Below are positions 1-6,187 of a DNA stretch of 10,808 bases, piece after piece. Position 1 is the first letter of the stretch; the number at the start of each line of letters is the position of its first letter. Source of the DNA: Lachnospiraceae bacterium UBA3287 (GTDB lineage: Bacteria; Bacillota; Clostridia; Lachnospirales; Lachnospiraceae); assembly GCA_002362155.1 (NCBI GenBank), contig DETN01000110.1, positions 1 to 10,808 on the forward strand, read 5' to 3'. A program made the translations under genes and the position numbers. The notes beneath the pieces are model-generated. The model made no database searches and was not told the DNA's origin. It worked only from the letters and a program-made list of their open reading frames with translations.

Positions 1-1472
1 AAGCGGGAGTGGTCGTGGTTGGAGAGCTGGTTCATGCTGATCCAGAGGGGCTGGGAGGGCATGGCCGTGCTGCCGCTCCAGGCTGCAGCCTCCCAGAAGG
101 CATCCGCATTCTGATGCAGGTCCTTTCTGTACTGGTCGCTGTGCTTTTCCATGCCTGTCAGGAACCAGGTCAGGGGCTCCATGAAGGCCTCGTAGTTCAT
201 GACAGTGTCCCATTCCTCCCCCTGGAGCCAGTCCTGGGAGGCGGAATAGTTCTCCGCCAGGATCACCGCCTGCGGGTTGGCATTCTTTACGGCCCTGCGG
301 AAGCGTTTCCAGAAATCATGGTTGAAGGCGGCCGAGTGGCCCAGGTCCGCCGCCACGTCCAGGCGCCAGCCGTCGCAGTTATAGGGGGGAGAGACCCATT
401 TGGCCGCCACCTTCAGGATATACCGGCAGAGGTCTTCCGACCCCTCGTAGTTGAGCTTTGGCAGGGTATCGTAGCCCCACCAGCCCTCGTAGGTACAGTT
501 GTCCGGCCACCTGTCCTCCCCGAAGCCGAAAAAGGACCTGTAGGGAGAATCCGGATCCCCAAAGGCTCCCGGAGCATATCCCTCTTTTCCCTGATAGATC
601 TTTTCCCTGTCCAGCCACTTGTGGAAGGACCCGCAGTGGTTGAAGACCCCGTCCAGGATGACCCGGATCCCCCGTCTGTGGGCCTCCTCCACCAGGCGGG
701 CAAAGAAGGCGTTGGAGGCTTCCAGGTTCTCTTTGTCCGTCACCCTCTGAATGTAGCGGGAGGCATGGGCGTTTCTCCGGTCTCCCGGATCCAGGACCTC
801 TCCTCCGTCTTTTACGATCTTTCCGAAATGGGGATCGATATAATCATAGTCCTGGGTATCGTATTTATGGCTGGAGGGAGATACGAAGAGGGGATTGAAA
901 TAAATGACGTCCACTCCCAGGTCCTGCAGGTAGTCCAGTCTGTCCATGACCCCCTGCAGGTCTCCCCCGTAGAATTCCTGCACGTCGTTGGGAGCAGGGT
1001 TCTGATACCAGTTCTTTATCTTCTTCGTATAACCCCCGTTATAGAAATACTCCCTGTCCTCCACGTCCGTATCCGGATCCCCCTTGCAGAAGCGGTCCGT
1101 AAAGATCTGATAACCCACGGCCCCGGCGGGCCACTCGGGCACGGAAAAATCCGGGACCAGGTAAAAGGAATCCCTCTTTCCCGGCCGGACCCTGTCTGTG
1201 ACCCCTTTTCTTCCAAAGCGCAGCGTCTCCCCCTCACAGGAGGTGATCCGGAAATAGTAGTGGAAGGGGCCCGTGGAGGCGGGAAGGCTCCCTTCAAAAT
1301 AGTCGAAGACGACGCCTGAGCGGATCTTTTTCATGGCCCTCCGGCGTCCTCCCGCCATAAGGACGCATCTGTCCGCCTCTCCCTTCAGGGTGCGGAGGCG
1401 CAGGAAGATCCTCTCCCCCTCTCTCCTCATATATTCCGGTGACTGATCTGAAAAAATCGCCTGCAGGTCCAT
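1..1472 (-). CDS. GH13 alpha-glucan hydrolase (amylopullulanase/neopullulanase-like), 3' end outside window
   Basis: This is a glycoside hydrolase family 13 enzyme, probably cleaving alpha-1,4 and perhaps alpha-1,6 bonds in maltodextrin, pullulan or glycogen. I translated it by hand from the ATG at 1472-1470, preceded by an AAGGAG Shine-Dalgarno; 490 codons are visible and the stop lies beyond position 1. The N-terminal ~110 residues resemble a CBM34-like beta domain, followed by a PEW..GAVGYQIFTDRF entry into the barrel. All four GH13 regions are present: region I DGVFNH (D274), region II GWRLDVAAD (nucleophile D372), region III ILAENY (acid/base E407) and region IV LSNHDHSRF (D487). The GGDLQGV and SHKYDTQDYDYIDPHFG stretches fit the subfamily of clostridial amylopullulanases (GH13_39), but the subfamily is an inference. 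There is no signal peptide, so it should act in the cytoplasm. Roughly 150 C-terminal residues are likely missing. Only a lone TATACT (1507-1512) resembles a promoter, without a convincing -35. Confidence 0.9.
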   Translation of the reverse strand, partial: MDLQAIFSDQSPEYMRREGERIFLRLRTLKGEADRCVLMAGGRRRAMKKIRSGVVFDYFEGSLPASTGPFHYYFRITSCEGETLRFGRKGVTDRVRPGKRDSFYLVPDFSVPEWPAGAVGYQIFTDRFCKGDPDTDVEDREYFYNGGYTKKIKNWYQNPAPNDVQEFYGGDLQGVMDRLDYLQDLGVDVIYFNPLFVSPSSHKYDTQDYDYIDPHFGKIVKDGGEVLDPGDRRNAHASRYIQRVTDKENLEASNAFFARLVEEAHRRGIRVILDGVFNHCGSFHKWLDREKIYQGKEGYAPGAFGDPDSPYRSFFGFGEDRWPDNCTYEGWWGYDTLPKLNYEGSEDLCRYILKVAAKWVSPPYNCDGWRLDVAADLGHSAAFNHDFWKRFRRAVKNANPQAVILAENYSASQDWLQGEEWDTVMNYEAFMEPLTWFLTGMEKHSDQYRKDLHQNADAFWEAAAWSGSTAMPSQPLWISMNQLSNHDHSR

Positions 1473-1530
1473 CTCTCCCTCTCTCCTTCTGCTTTCTGAC
1501 CTCTTAAGTATACTCCATTCCGCCTTTCCC

Positions 1531-1553
1531 GGGACCGCAGATTCTTAGGTCCC
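1531..1553. repeat. Inverted repeat upstream of the GH13 gene
   Basis: GGGACC (1531-1536) and GGTCCC (1548-1553) form a perfect 6-base inverted repeat with an 11-base loop, about 60 bases upstream of the GH13 start. It could be an operator or a leader hairpin. It is not followed by a T-tract on either strand, so it is not a terminator. Confidence 0.35.
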
Positions 1554-1577
1554 TGAGGGCAGATCCGGAAAATCTGT

Positions 1578-1628
1578 AAAAAAACAAAAAACGCAGCCGC
1601 GGGGACTGAATGTCCGCCATCGTCTGCG
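1578..1628 (-). terminator. Rho-independent terminator between the sRNA candidate and GH13
   Basis: On the minus strand, CGCAG (1628-1624) pairs with CTGCG (1596-1592). An inner stem joins GCGGAC to GTCCCCGC with a two-base bulge and an ATTCA loop. It is followed at once by a long T-tract (T6-G-T7, positions 1591-1578). It would stop transcripts coming from ftsH or the sRNA region before the GH13 gene. Alternatively it could be an attenuator in a long GH13 leader. Confidence 0.7.
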
Positions 1629-1638
1629 CTCCGGTCTG

Positions 1639-1654
1639 GGGATCCTGCGATCCC
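1639..1654. repeat. Perfect short hairpin
   Basis: GGGATC (1639-1644), loop CTGC, GATCCC (1649-1654): a perfect 6-base-pair, 4-base-loop hairpin just upstream (in transcription order) of the terminator at 1578-1628. Together they make a compact structured stretch between two terminators. Its role is unknown; it could be the body of a second small RNA or part of a 3' UTR. Confidence 0.4.
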
Positions 1655-1707
1655 GCTTTCCTTTATTTCTGATATCCTTTTTACGGTCATGCCTGTTTTT
1701 GGGCAGT

Positions 1708-1739
1708 AAAAAAGCAGCACTTGGGGGGAGCTGCTTTTT
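1708..1739 (-). terminator. Rho-independent terminator (possibly bidirectional)
   Basis: GCAGC (1714-1718) pairs with GCTGC (1730-1734), extended by the flanking A-tract (1708-1713) and T-tract (1735-1739), around an 11-base loop containing G6 on the plus strand and C6 on the minus strand. On the minus strand the stem is followed by TTTTTT. The symmetric A/T flanks mean it could act in both directions. It is the first terminator after ftsH and would end the candidate sRNA. Confidence 0.7.
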
Positions 1740-1802
1740 CAGAGAAGGTATTTCTTCTTATGGGGGTATAGCAAAAAACTTATAATGTATTGGGGGGTTA
1801 CG
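1708..1802 (-). ncRNA. Candidate C-rich small RNA (~95 nt)
   Basis: A minus-strand promoter-like sequence (1809-1837) and a terminator hairpin with T-tract (1708-1739) bracket about 95 bases with no convincing reading frame. The predicted RNA carries three C-tracts: C6 at 1797-1792 near the 5' end, C5 at 1766-1762, and C6 at 1728-1723 in the terminator loop. A small hairpin (AGAAG / CTTCT with loop AAATAC) lies between the second and third. Exposed C-tracts are known in trans-acting sRNAs that pair with G-rich ribosome binding sites (for example the C-rich Rsa and csRNA groups in Firmicutes, and 6C RNA in Actinobacteria). I do not recognise this as a member of any named family. It may also simply be the 3' UTR end of ftsH. 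Confidence 0.4.
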
Positions 1803-1829
1803 CATATTATAATAGCACGGCCCCCCAAT
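1789..1829. repeat. 9-base inverted repeat flanking a -10 element
   Basis: ATTGGGGGG (1789-1797) and CCCCCCAAT (1821-1829) are perfect 9-base arms separated by 23 bases. The interval contains the -10 region of the minus-strand promoter. As DNA it could be an operator. As RNA in a transcript reading through from ftsH, it would fold and hide the first C-tract of the sRNA candidate. No T-tract follows, so it is not a terminator. Confidence 0.6.
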
Positions 1830-1837
1830 GCGGTAAA
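1809..1837 (-). promoter_or_regulatory. Putative sigma-A promoter for the sRNA candidate
   Basis: On the minus strand, TTTACC (1837-1832) is separated by 17 bases from TATTAT (1814-1809), which is preceded by TGC, giving an extended -10. An overlapping perfect TATAAT (1811-1806) lies 3 bases further on but would need a 20-base spacer. The -35 matches consensus at only 4 of 6 bases. Transcription would begin near 1802. Confidence 0.4.
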
Positions 1838-1863
1838 TGCGAAGACTTCACAAAGTTCACAAA
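1838..1863. promoter_or_regulatory. Possible regulator binding region upstream of the sRNA promoter
   Basis: TGCGAAG-A-CTTCACA (1838-1852) is a 15-base palindrome with one mismatched pair, directly upstream of the -35 element. It overlaps a tandem repeat of TTCACAAA (1847-1854 and 1856-1863; period 9). TTGTGAA-like half-sites recall Rex or CRP-type operators, but the arrangement here does not match either consensus. The site is suggestive only. Confidence 0.3.
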
Positions 1864-1880
1864 TAATGCTTAAACTTTTT

Positions 1881-1925
1881 GTGCATAATCACAATGCTTT
1901 GCCAGTTTTCCATTGCCCCCTGCAC
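1881..1925. repeat. Nested inverted repeat just after ftsH
   Basis: GTGCA (1881-1885) pairs with TGCAC (1921-1925), and inside it CAATG (1892-1896) pairs with CATTG (1911-1915). It starts six bases after the ftsH stop and may be a weak 3'-end structure of the ftsH mRNA. On the minus strand it contains a G5 tract complementary to the C-tracts further downstream. A T-tract follows the structure only on the plus strand, where no gene precedes it, so I do not call it a terminator. Confidence 0.3.
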
Positions 1926-1930
1926 TTTTT

Positions 1931-3775
1931 TCAGACTGTTCCTTCCTCTGCAGGGGGTTCGAAGAGAGCGTTGAATTCCTCTCCCGTCAGCTTTTCCTTC
2001 TGCATGAGAAGCTCCGCAGCCCTGTAGAGCACGTCCTTATTGGCCACGATGATGGCCTTTGCCTTCTCATAGCAGTCGTCGATGATGGCCTTGACCTCTC
2101 TGTCGATCTCTCCCTGGATATATTCGGAATACTTTGCCTCATGGCCCAGATCATAGCCCAGGAAGACATTCTCCTGCTGGGACTCATAGTTGATGGTCCC
2201 TATTTTGGAGCTCATGCCGTAGCGGGTCACCATCTGCCTGGCCATGGCGGTGGCCTTCTGGATATCGGAGGAGGCGCCGGTGGTGATATCGTCCATGACC
2301 AGCTCCTCGGCGATGCGGCCGCCCAGATCCACCATGATCTCCTGGAGCATGTGGGTCCTGGTCAGGTACATCTCGTCCTTGTCCGGCAGGGGCATGGTGT
2401 AGCCGCCGGCGCCCAGGCCTGTGGGGATGACGGAGATGGTATAAACGCTGCCCACCTCGGAAAGCTCGTGGAAAAGGATGGCGTGGCCCGTCTCGTGGAA
2501 GGCCGTGATCCTCTTCTCCTTCTCGGAGATGACATGGCTCTTCTTCTCGTTTCCGATGCCCACCTTGATGAAGGCGTTCTGAATATCCGACTGAAGGATG
2601 AAGGGCCTGCCGTTTCTGGCGGCCAGGATGGCTGCCTCGTTGAGAAGGTTCTCCAGATCGGCCCCGGTAAAGCCTGCGGTGGTCCTGGCGGTCTCCGCCA
2701 GATCCACGTCTTCTCCCAGGGGCTTGTTCCTGGCATGGACCTTCAGGATCTCTTCCCTTCCCCTGACGTCCGGCCTTCCTACGGAGATCTTCCTGTCAAA
2801 GCGGCCGGGCCTGAGGATGGCCGGATCCAGGATGTCCGCCCGGTTGGTGGCGGCCATGACGATGATGCCTTCGTTGACCCCGAAGCCGTCCATCTCCACC
2901 AGGAGCTGGTTGAGGGTCTGCTCTCTTTCGTCGTGGGAGCCGCCAAGGCCCGTGCCTCTGCGCCTTGCCACGGCGTCGATCTCGTCGATGAATACGATGC
3001 AGGGGGCTTCCTTCTTGGCTTCGTCGAACATGTCCCTGACGCGGGAGGCGCCTACGCCTACGAACATTTCCACGAAATCGGAACCGGAAATGCTGAAGAA
3101 GGGAACGCCTGCCTCTCCTGCCACGGCCTTGGCAAGCAGTGTCTTGCCGGTGCCGGGAACGCCCTCTAAAAGGACGCCCTTGGGGATCCTGGCGCCTACC
3201 CCGGTATACTTGCCGGGCTCCCTCAGAAAATCAATGATCTCCTCCAGGTCTTCCTTTTCCTCCTGCAGGCCCGCCACGTCCTTTAAGGTGACGGTGGATC
3301 CGCCGGAGAGCTTGGCGCGGCTTTTGCCAAAGTTCATCATCCTGGCGTTGGCGCCGCCTCCGCCCTGCTGCTGCATGATCATCCAGAAGAAAAAGATGCA
3401 TACGCCCGTCATCAGAAGGGTGGGCAGGATGGATGTCAGAAAAGAGCTGTCCGCAGGCACGTCCCGGACCGCGGGATCCAGGCCCGCCTCTCTTGCCGCC
3501 TCTTCCACCACTGTGATGTCCGTGGCGTAAAGGAGCTTTTCCGTTCCGTCCTTTAAGGTCACCACGGCAGAGCCGGTGGGGGTCTCACGGTTGGGGATGA
3601 TCTCCACGGAGGCCACATTTCCTCCCTGCAGGTCCTTTGTCATGTTTCCCATGGTATAGGTATACTGTCCCCTGCCCGCGGAAGAGCGGATCACCAGATA
3701 TATTACAAGCATAAAGGCCAACATGAAGGCCAGGGAAAAGCCCCGCCCTCTGCCGCCGGGAATTTGTTCGTTCAT
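1931..3775 (-). CDS. ftsH: FtsH, membrane-anchored ATP-dependent zinc metalloprotease
   Basis: FtsH is a hexameric AAA+ protease in the cytoplasmic membrane that extracts and degrades misfolded membrane proteins and some regulators. This 614-residue protein has the standard layout. TM1 is at about 14-30, an outside domain at 31-110, and TM2 at about 112-133. The AAA+ module follows, with Walker A GVPGTGKT (205-212), pore loop FVGVG (238-242), Walker B FIDEID (262-267) and arginine fingers in RPGRFDR (322-328). The protease domain has HETGH (427-431) and the likely third zinc ligand D504 in TTGASSD. Walker A carries V where GPPGTGKT is usual, and the zinc motif has T where HEAGH is usual; the catalytic residues are intact. 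The start is supported by AGAGGA five bases upstream of ATG. It lies 42 bases after hpt, as in many Firmicutes, and is probably co-transcribed with it. Confidence 0.97.
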   Translation of the reverse strand: MNEQIPGGRGRGFSLAFMLAFMLVIYLVIRSSAGRGQYTYTMGNMTKDLQGGNVASVEIIPNRETPTGSAVVTLKDGTEKLLYATDITVVEEAAREAGLDPAVRDVPADSSFLTSILPTLLMTGVCIFFFWMIMQQQGGGGANARMMNFGKSRAKLSGGSTVTLKDVAGLQEEKEDLEEIIDFLREPGKYTGVGARIPKGVLLEGVPGTGKTLLAKAVAGEAGVPFFSISGSDFVEMFVGVGASRVRDMFDEAKKEAPCIVFIDEIDAVARRRGTGLGGSHDEREQTLNQLLVEMDGFGVNEGIIVMAATNRADILDPAILRPGRFDRKISVGRPDVRGREEILKVHARNKPLGEDVDLAETARTTAGFTGADLENLLNEAAILAARNGRPFILQSDIQNAFIKVGIGNEKKSHVISEKEKRITAFHETGHAILFHELSEVGSVYTISVIPTGLGAGGYTMPLPDKDEMYLTRTHMLQEIMVDLGGRIAEELVMDDITTGASSDIQKATAMARQMVTRYGMSSKIGTINYESQQENVFLGYDLGHEAKYSEYIQGEIDREVKAIIDDCYEKAKAIIVANKDVLYRAAELLMQKEKLTGEEFNALFEPPAEEGTV

Positions 3776-3790
3776 AGTTATCCTCTGAAA

Positions 3791-3826
3791 AAGCGGAATT
3801 TACTCCTCAAGCGGAAATTACTCCTC
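3791..3826. repeat. 18-base tandem duplication across the hpt stop codon
   Basis: Positions 3791-3808 and 3809-3826 are two adjacent 18-base copies differing at one base (the ninth of the unit). On the minus strand each copy contains GAGGAGTAA. Because the unit is a multiple of three, the second copy repeats the Glu-Glu-stop of hpt in frame, downstream of the real stop. It fills most of the hpt-ftsH spacer. Confidence 0.9.
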
Positions 3827-4348
3827 CGTAAATTCCATGGTACCGATATAGGGCAGGTTCCTGTAGCGCTGGTCATAGTCCATGCCGTAGCCCACCACGA
3901 ACTCGTCGGGGATCACAAAGCCCACGTAGTCGATGTCCAGGTCCACCACGCGCCTGTCCGGCTTGTCCAGCAGGGTGCAGAAACGGATGGTGCGGCAGCC
4001 TCTGTCACGGAACAGCTCCTGCAGATAGTTGAGGGTGCGGCCGGAGTCCACGATGTCCTCTACCACCAGGACGTCCCTGTCCATAAGGGGCTCGTCCAGG
4101 TCCTTGACGATCCTGACGATGCCGCTGGACTTGGTGGAGGAGCCGTAGGAGGAAACTGCCATAAAGTCGATGGAGACCGGTACGGTGATCCTCTTGGCCA
4201 GTTCGCACATAAAGAAGCTGGCGCCCTTGAGTACGCCGATCATGTGGACCTGTCTGCCCTCGTAGTCCTTGGAGATCTGGGCTCCCAGAGCGCGGATCTT
4301 CTTATCCATTTCCTCTTCGCTGATCAGAACTTTGATATTCTCTTTCAC
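3818..4348 (-). CDS. hpt: Hypoxanthine (guanine) phosphoribosyltransferase
   Basis: Hpt salvages hypoxanthine and guanine by joining them to PRPP, giving IMP and GMP in the cytoplasm. The PRPP-binding signature VLVVEDIVDSGRT, the LLDKPDRR loop with the purine-contacting Lys, and the C-terminal VGFVIPDEFVVGYGMDYDQRYRNLPYIG block are all present. I place the start at the GTG at 4348-4346. It overlaps the tilS stop as GTGA and has AGGAAGG five bases upstream (4360-4354). The resulting 176-residue protein opens with the usual clostridial (M)KENIKVLISEEE. A longer version from ATG 4366 (182 residues) is possible, but has only a weak ribosome binding site and adds MERKAQ, which lies in the tilS coding end. 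The tilS-hpt-ftsH order is conserved in Firmicutes, and the overlap suggests translational coupling to tilS. Confidence 0.95.
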   Translation of the reverse strand: MKENIKVLISEEEMDKKIRALGAQISKDYEGRQVHMIGVLKGASFFMCELAKRITVPVSIDFMAVSSYGSSTKSSGIVRIVKDLDEPLMDRDVLVVEDIVDSGRTLNYLQELFRDRGCRTIRFCTLLDKPDRRVVDLDIDYVGFVIPDEFVVGYGMDYDQRYRNLPYIGTMEFTEE

Positions 4349-5709
4349 TTGTGCCTTCCTTTCCATGTGATCTCAATAACGTTCTTCGTTGCTTCTGTGA
4401 CCTTAAAGGCTGCGCTGATCCTCCCGCCGGGGAACCATAAAAGCTCTTTTCCGTGCATGGGAAGAACGATCCTGTCCCGGAGGGCAGCAGGGACCTTGCA
4501 GTCGATCATGTATCTGGCAGCCGTTTTGGAGGCTCCGCTTTCCGAGATGGTCAGGCGGTCTCCCTTCTCTCTTTTCCTGAAAACAGGAATAGCCCTTATT
4601 TTATCATAATCCAGCCATTTCGTATACAGCATTTGCGGGATGGAGTCCATCTTCCCGTCGAAGGGAAGGACCCGGAAGCTGTATTCGGAAGGGTCCAGGG
4701 GATAGTCCTCCCCGTCCTCTGCCTCCCCTTCCCCGCCCCTCGAAAGGGTGAGGATGCCGTATTCCCTCAGGGCCTTTACGCCCCCGGGAAGGGAGAGGGA
4801 TGCGCTTCCGCCCCCCGCAAGAAGGTCCTCCAGCATGCGGACATGGACCTGTCCCAGGTCCTTCTTTCTCCCTGCCGCCAGGGAAAGGCCCCTGTAGAGG
4901 ATCCGCCTTCTCATAAAGGGATCCAGGTCCAGAAGAGAGGGGATGCGGATCCGCACCCGGCCTTTTTCCTCCTCCATGCATGCTGCCGCGGCAAGGACCG
5001 TCTGCCCCTCCAGATAGCTTTCCGCATCCGCCGCGTCCTTTGCCAGGTCCGAAAGGTGGGATATGACCCCGGGATTGATCAGCGTCTCCAGAGAGGGCAG
5101 GACCGTGTTCCGGATCCGGTTCCTGGTATAGGCGGGGTCCGCGTTGGTCTCGTCCGTCTGCCAGGAGGCCTGCTCCGATCTCAGGTAGTCCTCGATCATG
5201 GGCCTTGTGACAAAAAGAAGGGGCCTGATGACCCGGCCGTTTACGGGCTTCATGCCGCTGATTCCCGCCAGGGAGGCGCCCCGGCAGATGTTGAAAAGGA
5301 CTGTCTCCGCCTGGTCCTCCATGTGGTGGGCCAGGGCGATCCGGGCGTCCTTCTCCCGGGCGGCCTCTTCAAAGGCCTGCCGGCGGAGGATCCTGCCGGC
5401 TTCCTCCAGCCCGCAGCGGTTTTCCTCTGCATAGGCCCTGACAGGGGCCCTGACTACGGTCAGGGGGACCCCGAAGCGCCTGCACAGGTCCCGGCAGAAG
5501 TCCTCGTCCCGGAAGGCCGTCTCCCGAAGGCCGTGGTTCACATGGACCGCCTCCAGGGTAAGGTCCATTTCCTCCCTGAGCCCTGCCAGGATATGGAAAA
5601 GGCAGACGCTGTCCGCCCCTCCCGAGAGGCCGGTCACCACAGCGCTTCCCCTTTCCGCCATATGGTATCTGTCCATGGTATCCCTGACCAGGGAAACAAG
5701 CTCCGTCAT
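4345..5709 (-). CDS. tilS: tRNA(Ile)-lysidine synthetase TilS
   Basis: TilS uses ATP to attach lysine to C34 of the CAU-anticodon tRNA-Ile, switching its codon from AUG to AUA and its charging from Met to Ile. With the start at ATG 5709 the protein has 454 residues. The N-type PP-loop SGGADS is at 29-34, followed by the HVNHGLR motif (about 56-62), LAHHMEDQAETVLFN (about 126-140), RGASLAGISGMKP (about 143-155) and the RNRIRN segment (about 196-201). The C-terminal TilS_C part runs from about IPVFRKREKGDRL to the end, with LWFPGGRISAAFKV. AAGGGG six bases before ATG 5709 supports this start; the upstream ATG at 5733 has no such site. Its stop overlaps the hpt start. In spore formers spoIIE usually lies between divIC and tilS, but here only 41 bases separate them. 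Confidence 0.95.
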   Translation of the reverse strand: MTELVSLVRDTMDRYHMAERGSAVVTGLSGGADSVCLFHILAGLREEMDLTLEAVHVNHGLRETAFRDEDFCRDLCRRFGVPLTVVRAPVRAYAEENRCGLEEAGRILRRQAFEEAAREKDARIALAHHMEDQAETVLFNICRGASLAGISGMKPVNGRVIRPLLFVTRPMIEDYLRSEQASWQTDETNADPAYTRNRIRNTVLPSLETLINPGVISHLSDLAKDAADAESYLEGQTVLAAAACMEEEKGRVRIRIPSLLDLDPFMRRRILYRGLSLAAGRKKDLGQVHVRMLEDLLAGGGSASLSLPGGVKALREYGILTLSRGGEGEAEDGEDYPLDPSEYSFRVLPFDGKMDSIPQMLYTKWLDYDKIRAIPVFRKREKGDRLTISESGASKTAARYMIDCKVPAALRDRIVLPMHGKELLWFPGGRISAAFKVTEATKNVIEITWKGRHK

Positions 5710-5750
5710 AAAAAACCCCTTACCATAAAGCAAGGGAAGAGGCCCCGGCC

Positions 5751-6068
5751 TTACCGGCTGTCCTCTTCCCGGAAAATGATCTCGCCCTTATAGAGCAGTC
5801 CCAGCTTTTCCCTGGCGATCTGCTCGATAAACTCGTCTGTCTGCGTATACTCGCGGTATTCTTCTATATACCGGCTCCTCTGTTCTTCCTCTTCCAGCTG
5901 CTGCTCCAGTTCGGCGATGTGCGCTCTGTAGCCGTCCAGCTTTCTCTGCAGGGAACTGCCGCTTGTATAAAGCACTGCCAGGAGTACCAGGACCACCAGG
6001 ACCGCCAGGACTATATTTCCCCGGCCTGACTGCCTCTCCTCCTCGCGCCGTTTGTTTCTGCCTGCCAT
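5751..6068 (-). CDS. divIC: Septum formation initiator, DivIC/FtsB family
   Basis: DivIC-family proteins are small bitopic membrane proteins that join FtsL and DivIB in the division complex at the septum. With the start at ATG 6068 the protein has 105 residues: a basic N-terminus (MAGRNKRR), one membrane segment at about 18-36, a Gln/Glu-rich coiled coil at about 38-70, and the family signature AREKLGLLYKGEIIF (85-99). GGAAGGAG (6082-6075) sits six bases before this ATG. The ATG at 6092 lacks a comparable site, so the 113-residue version is less likely. The place between the S4 gene and tilS matches divIC of Bacillus. In spore formers yabP and yabQ precede it; here they are missing. Confidence 0.9.
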   Translation of the reverse strand: MAGRNKRREEERQSGRGNIVLAVLVVLVLLAVLYTSGSSLQRKLDGYRAHIAELEQQLEEEEQRSRYIEEYREYTQTDEFIEQIAREKLGLLYKGEIIFREEDSR

Positions 6069-6187
6069 ATACTGCTCCTTCCGATGCTGCATACCTTCAA
6101 ATAATTATGATACCTTATTTTCCGGCCTTAGAAAAGCCCCTGCAAATGGCGGATTGAAAAAAGGGGCGAAAAGGACGCCGCCTTCTC

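Noticed and set aside
9..1319. Plus-strand reading frame (436 codons) opposite the GH13 gene
   Set aside because: The minus strand carries all four GH13 catalytic regions in one open frame, so the plus-strand frame is a shadow.
1427..1720. 97-codon minus-strand frame in the ftsH-GH13 gap
   Set aside because: It begins inside the terminator at 1708-1739, runs through the second terminator and into the GH13 start in another frame, has no good ribosome binding site, and encodes no recognisable protein.
1838..1863. A Rex redox-sensor operator
   Set aside because: TTGTGAA half-sites are present but arranged as direct repeats rather than the inverted repeat of a Rex site, so I do not assign the regulator.
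1913..3169. Long plus-strand reading frame (418 codons) opposite ftsH
   Set aside because: It is an antisense shadow of a GC-rich gene: no recognisable domain, low-complexity His/Gly/Asp/Leu-rich protein, and ftsH on the other strand is complete and certain.
4453..5793. Plus-strand reading frame (446 codons) opposite tilS
   Set aside because: Shadow of tilS with Gly/Pro/His-rich composition and no motifs; it also crosses the tilS-divIC boundary.
6107..6135. Possible promoter for divIC (TTTTCT, 17 bases, TATCAT on the minus strand)
   Set aside because: The -35 matches consensus at only three of six bases and the -10 is weak. The spacing alone is not enough, although a promoter here would be useful given the strong terminator after hup.
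6157..6179. Possible terminator after the S4 gene (GGCG/CGCC then six T on the minus strand)
   Set aside because: The stem has only four base pairs and is separated from the T-tract by two bases, so it would be weak at best.
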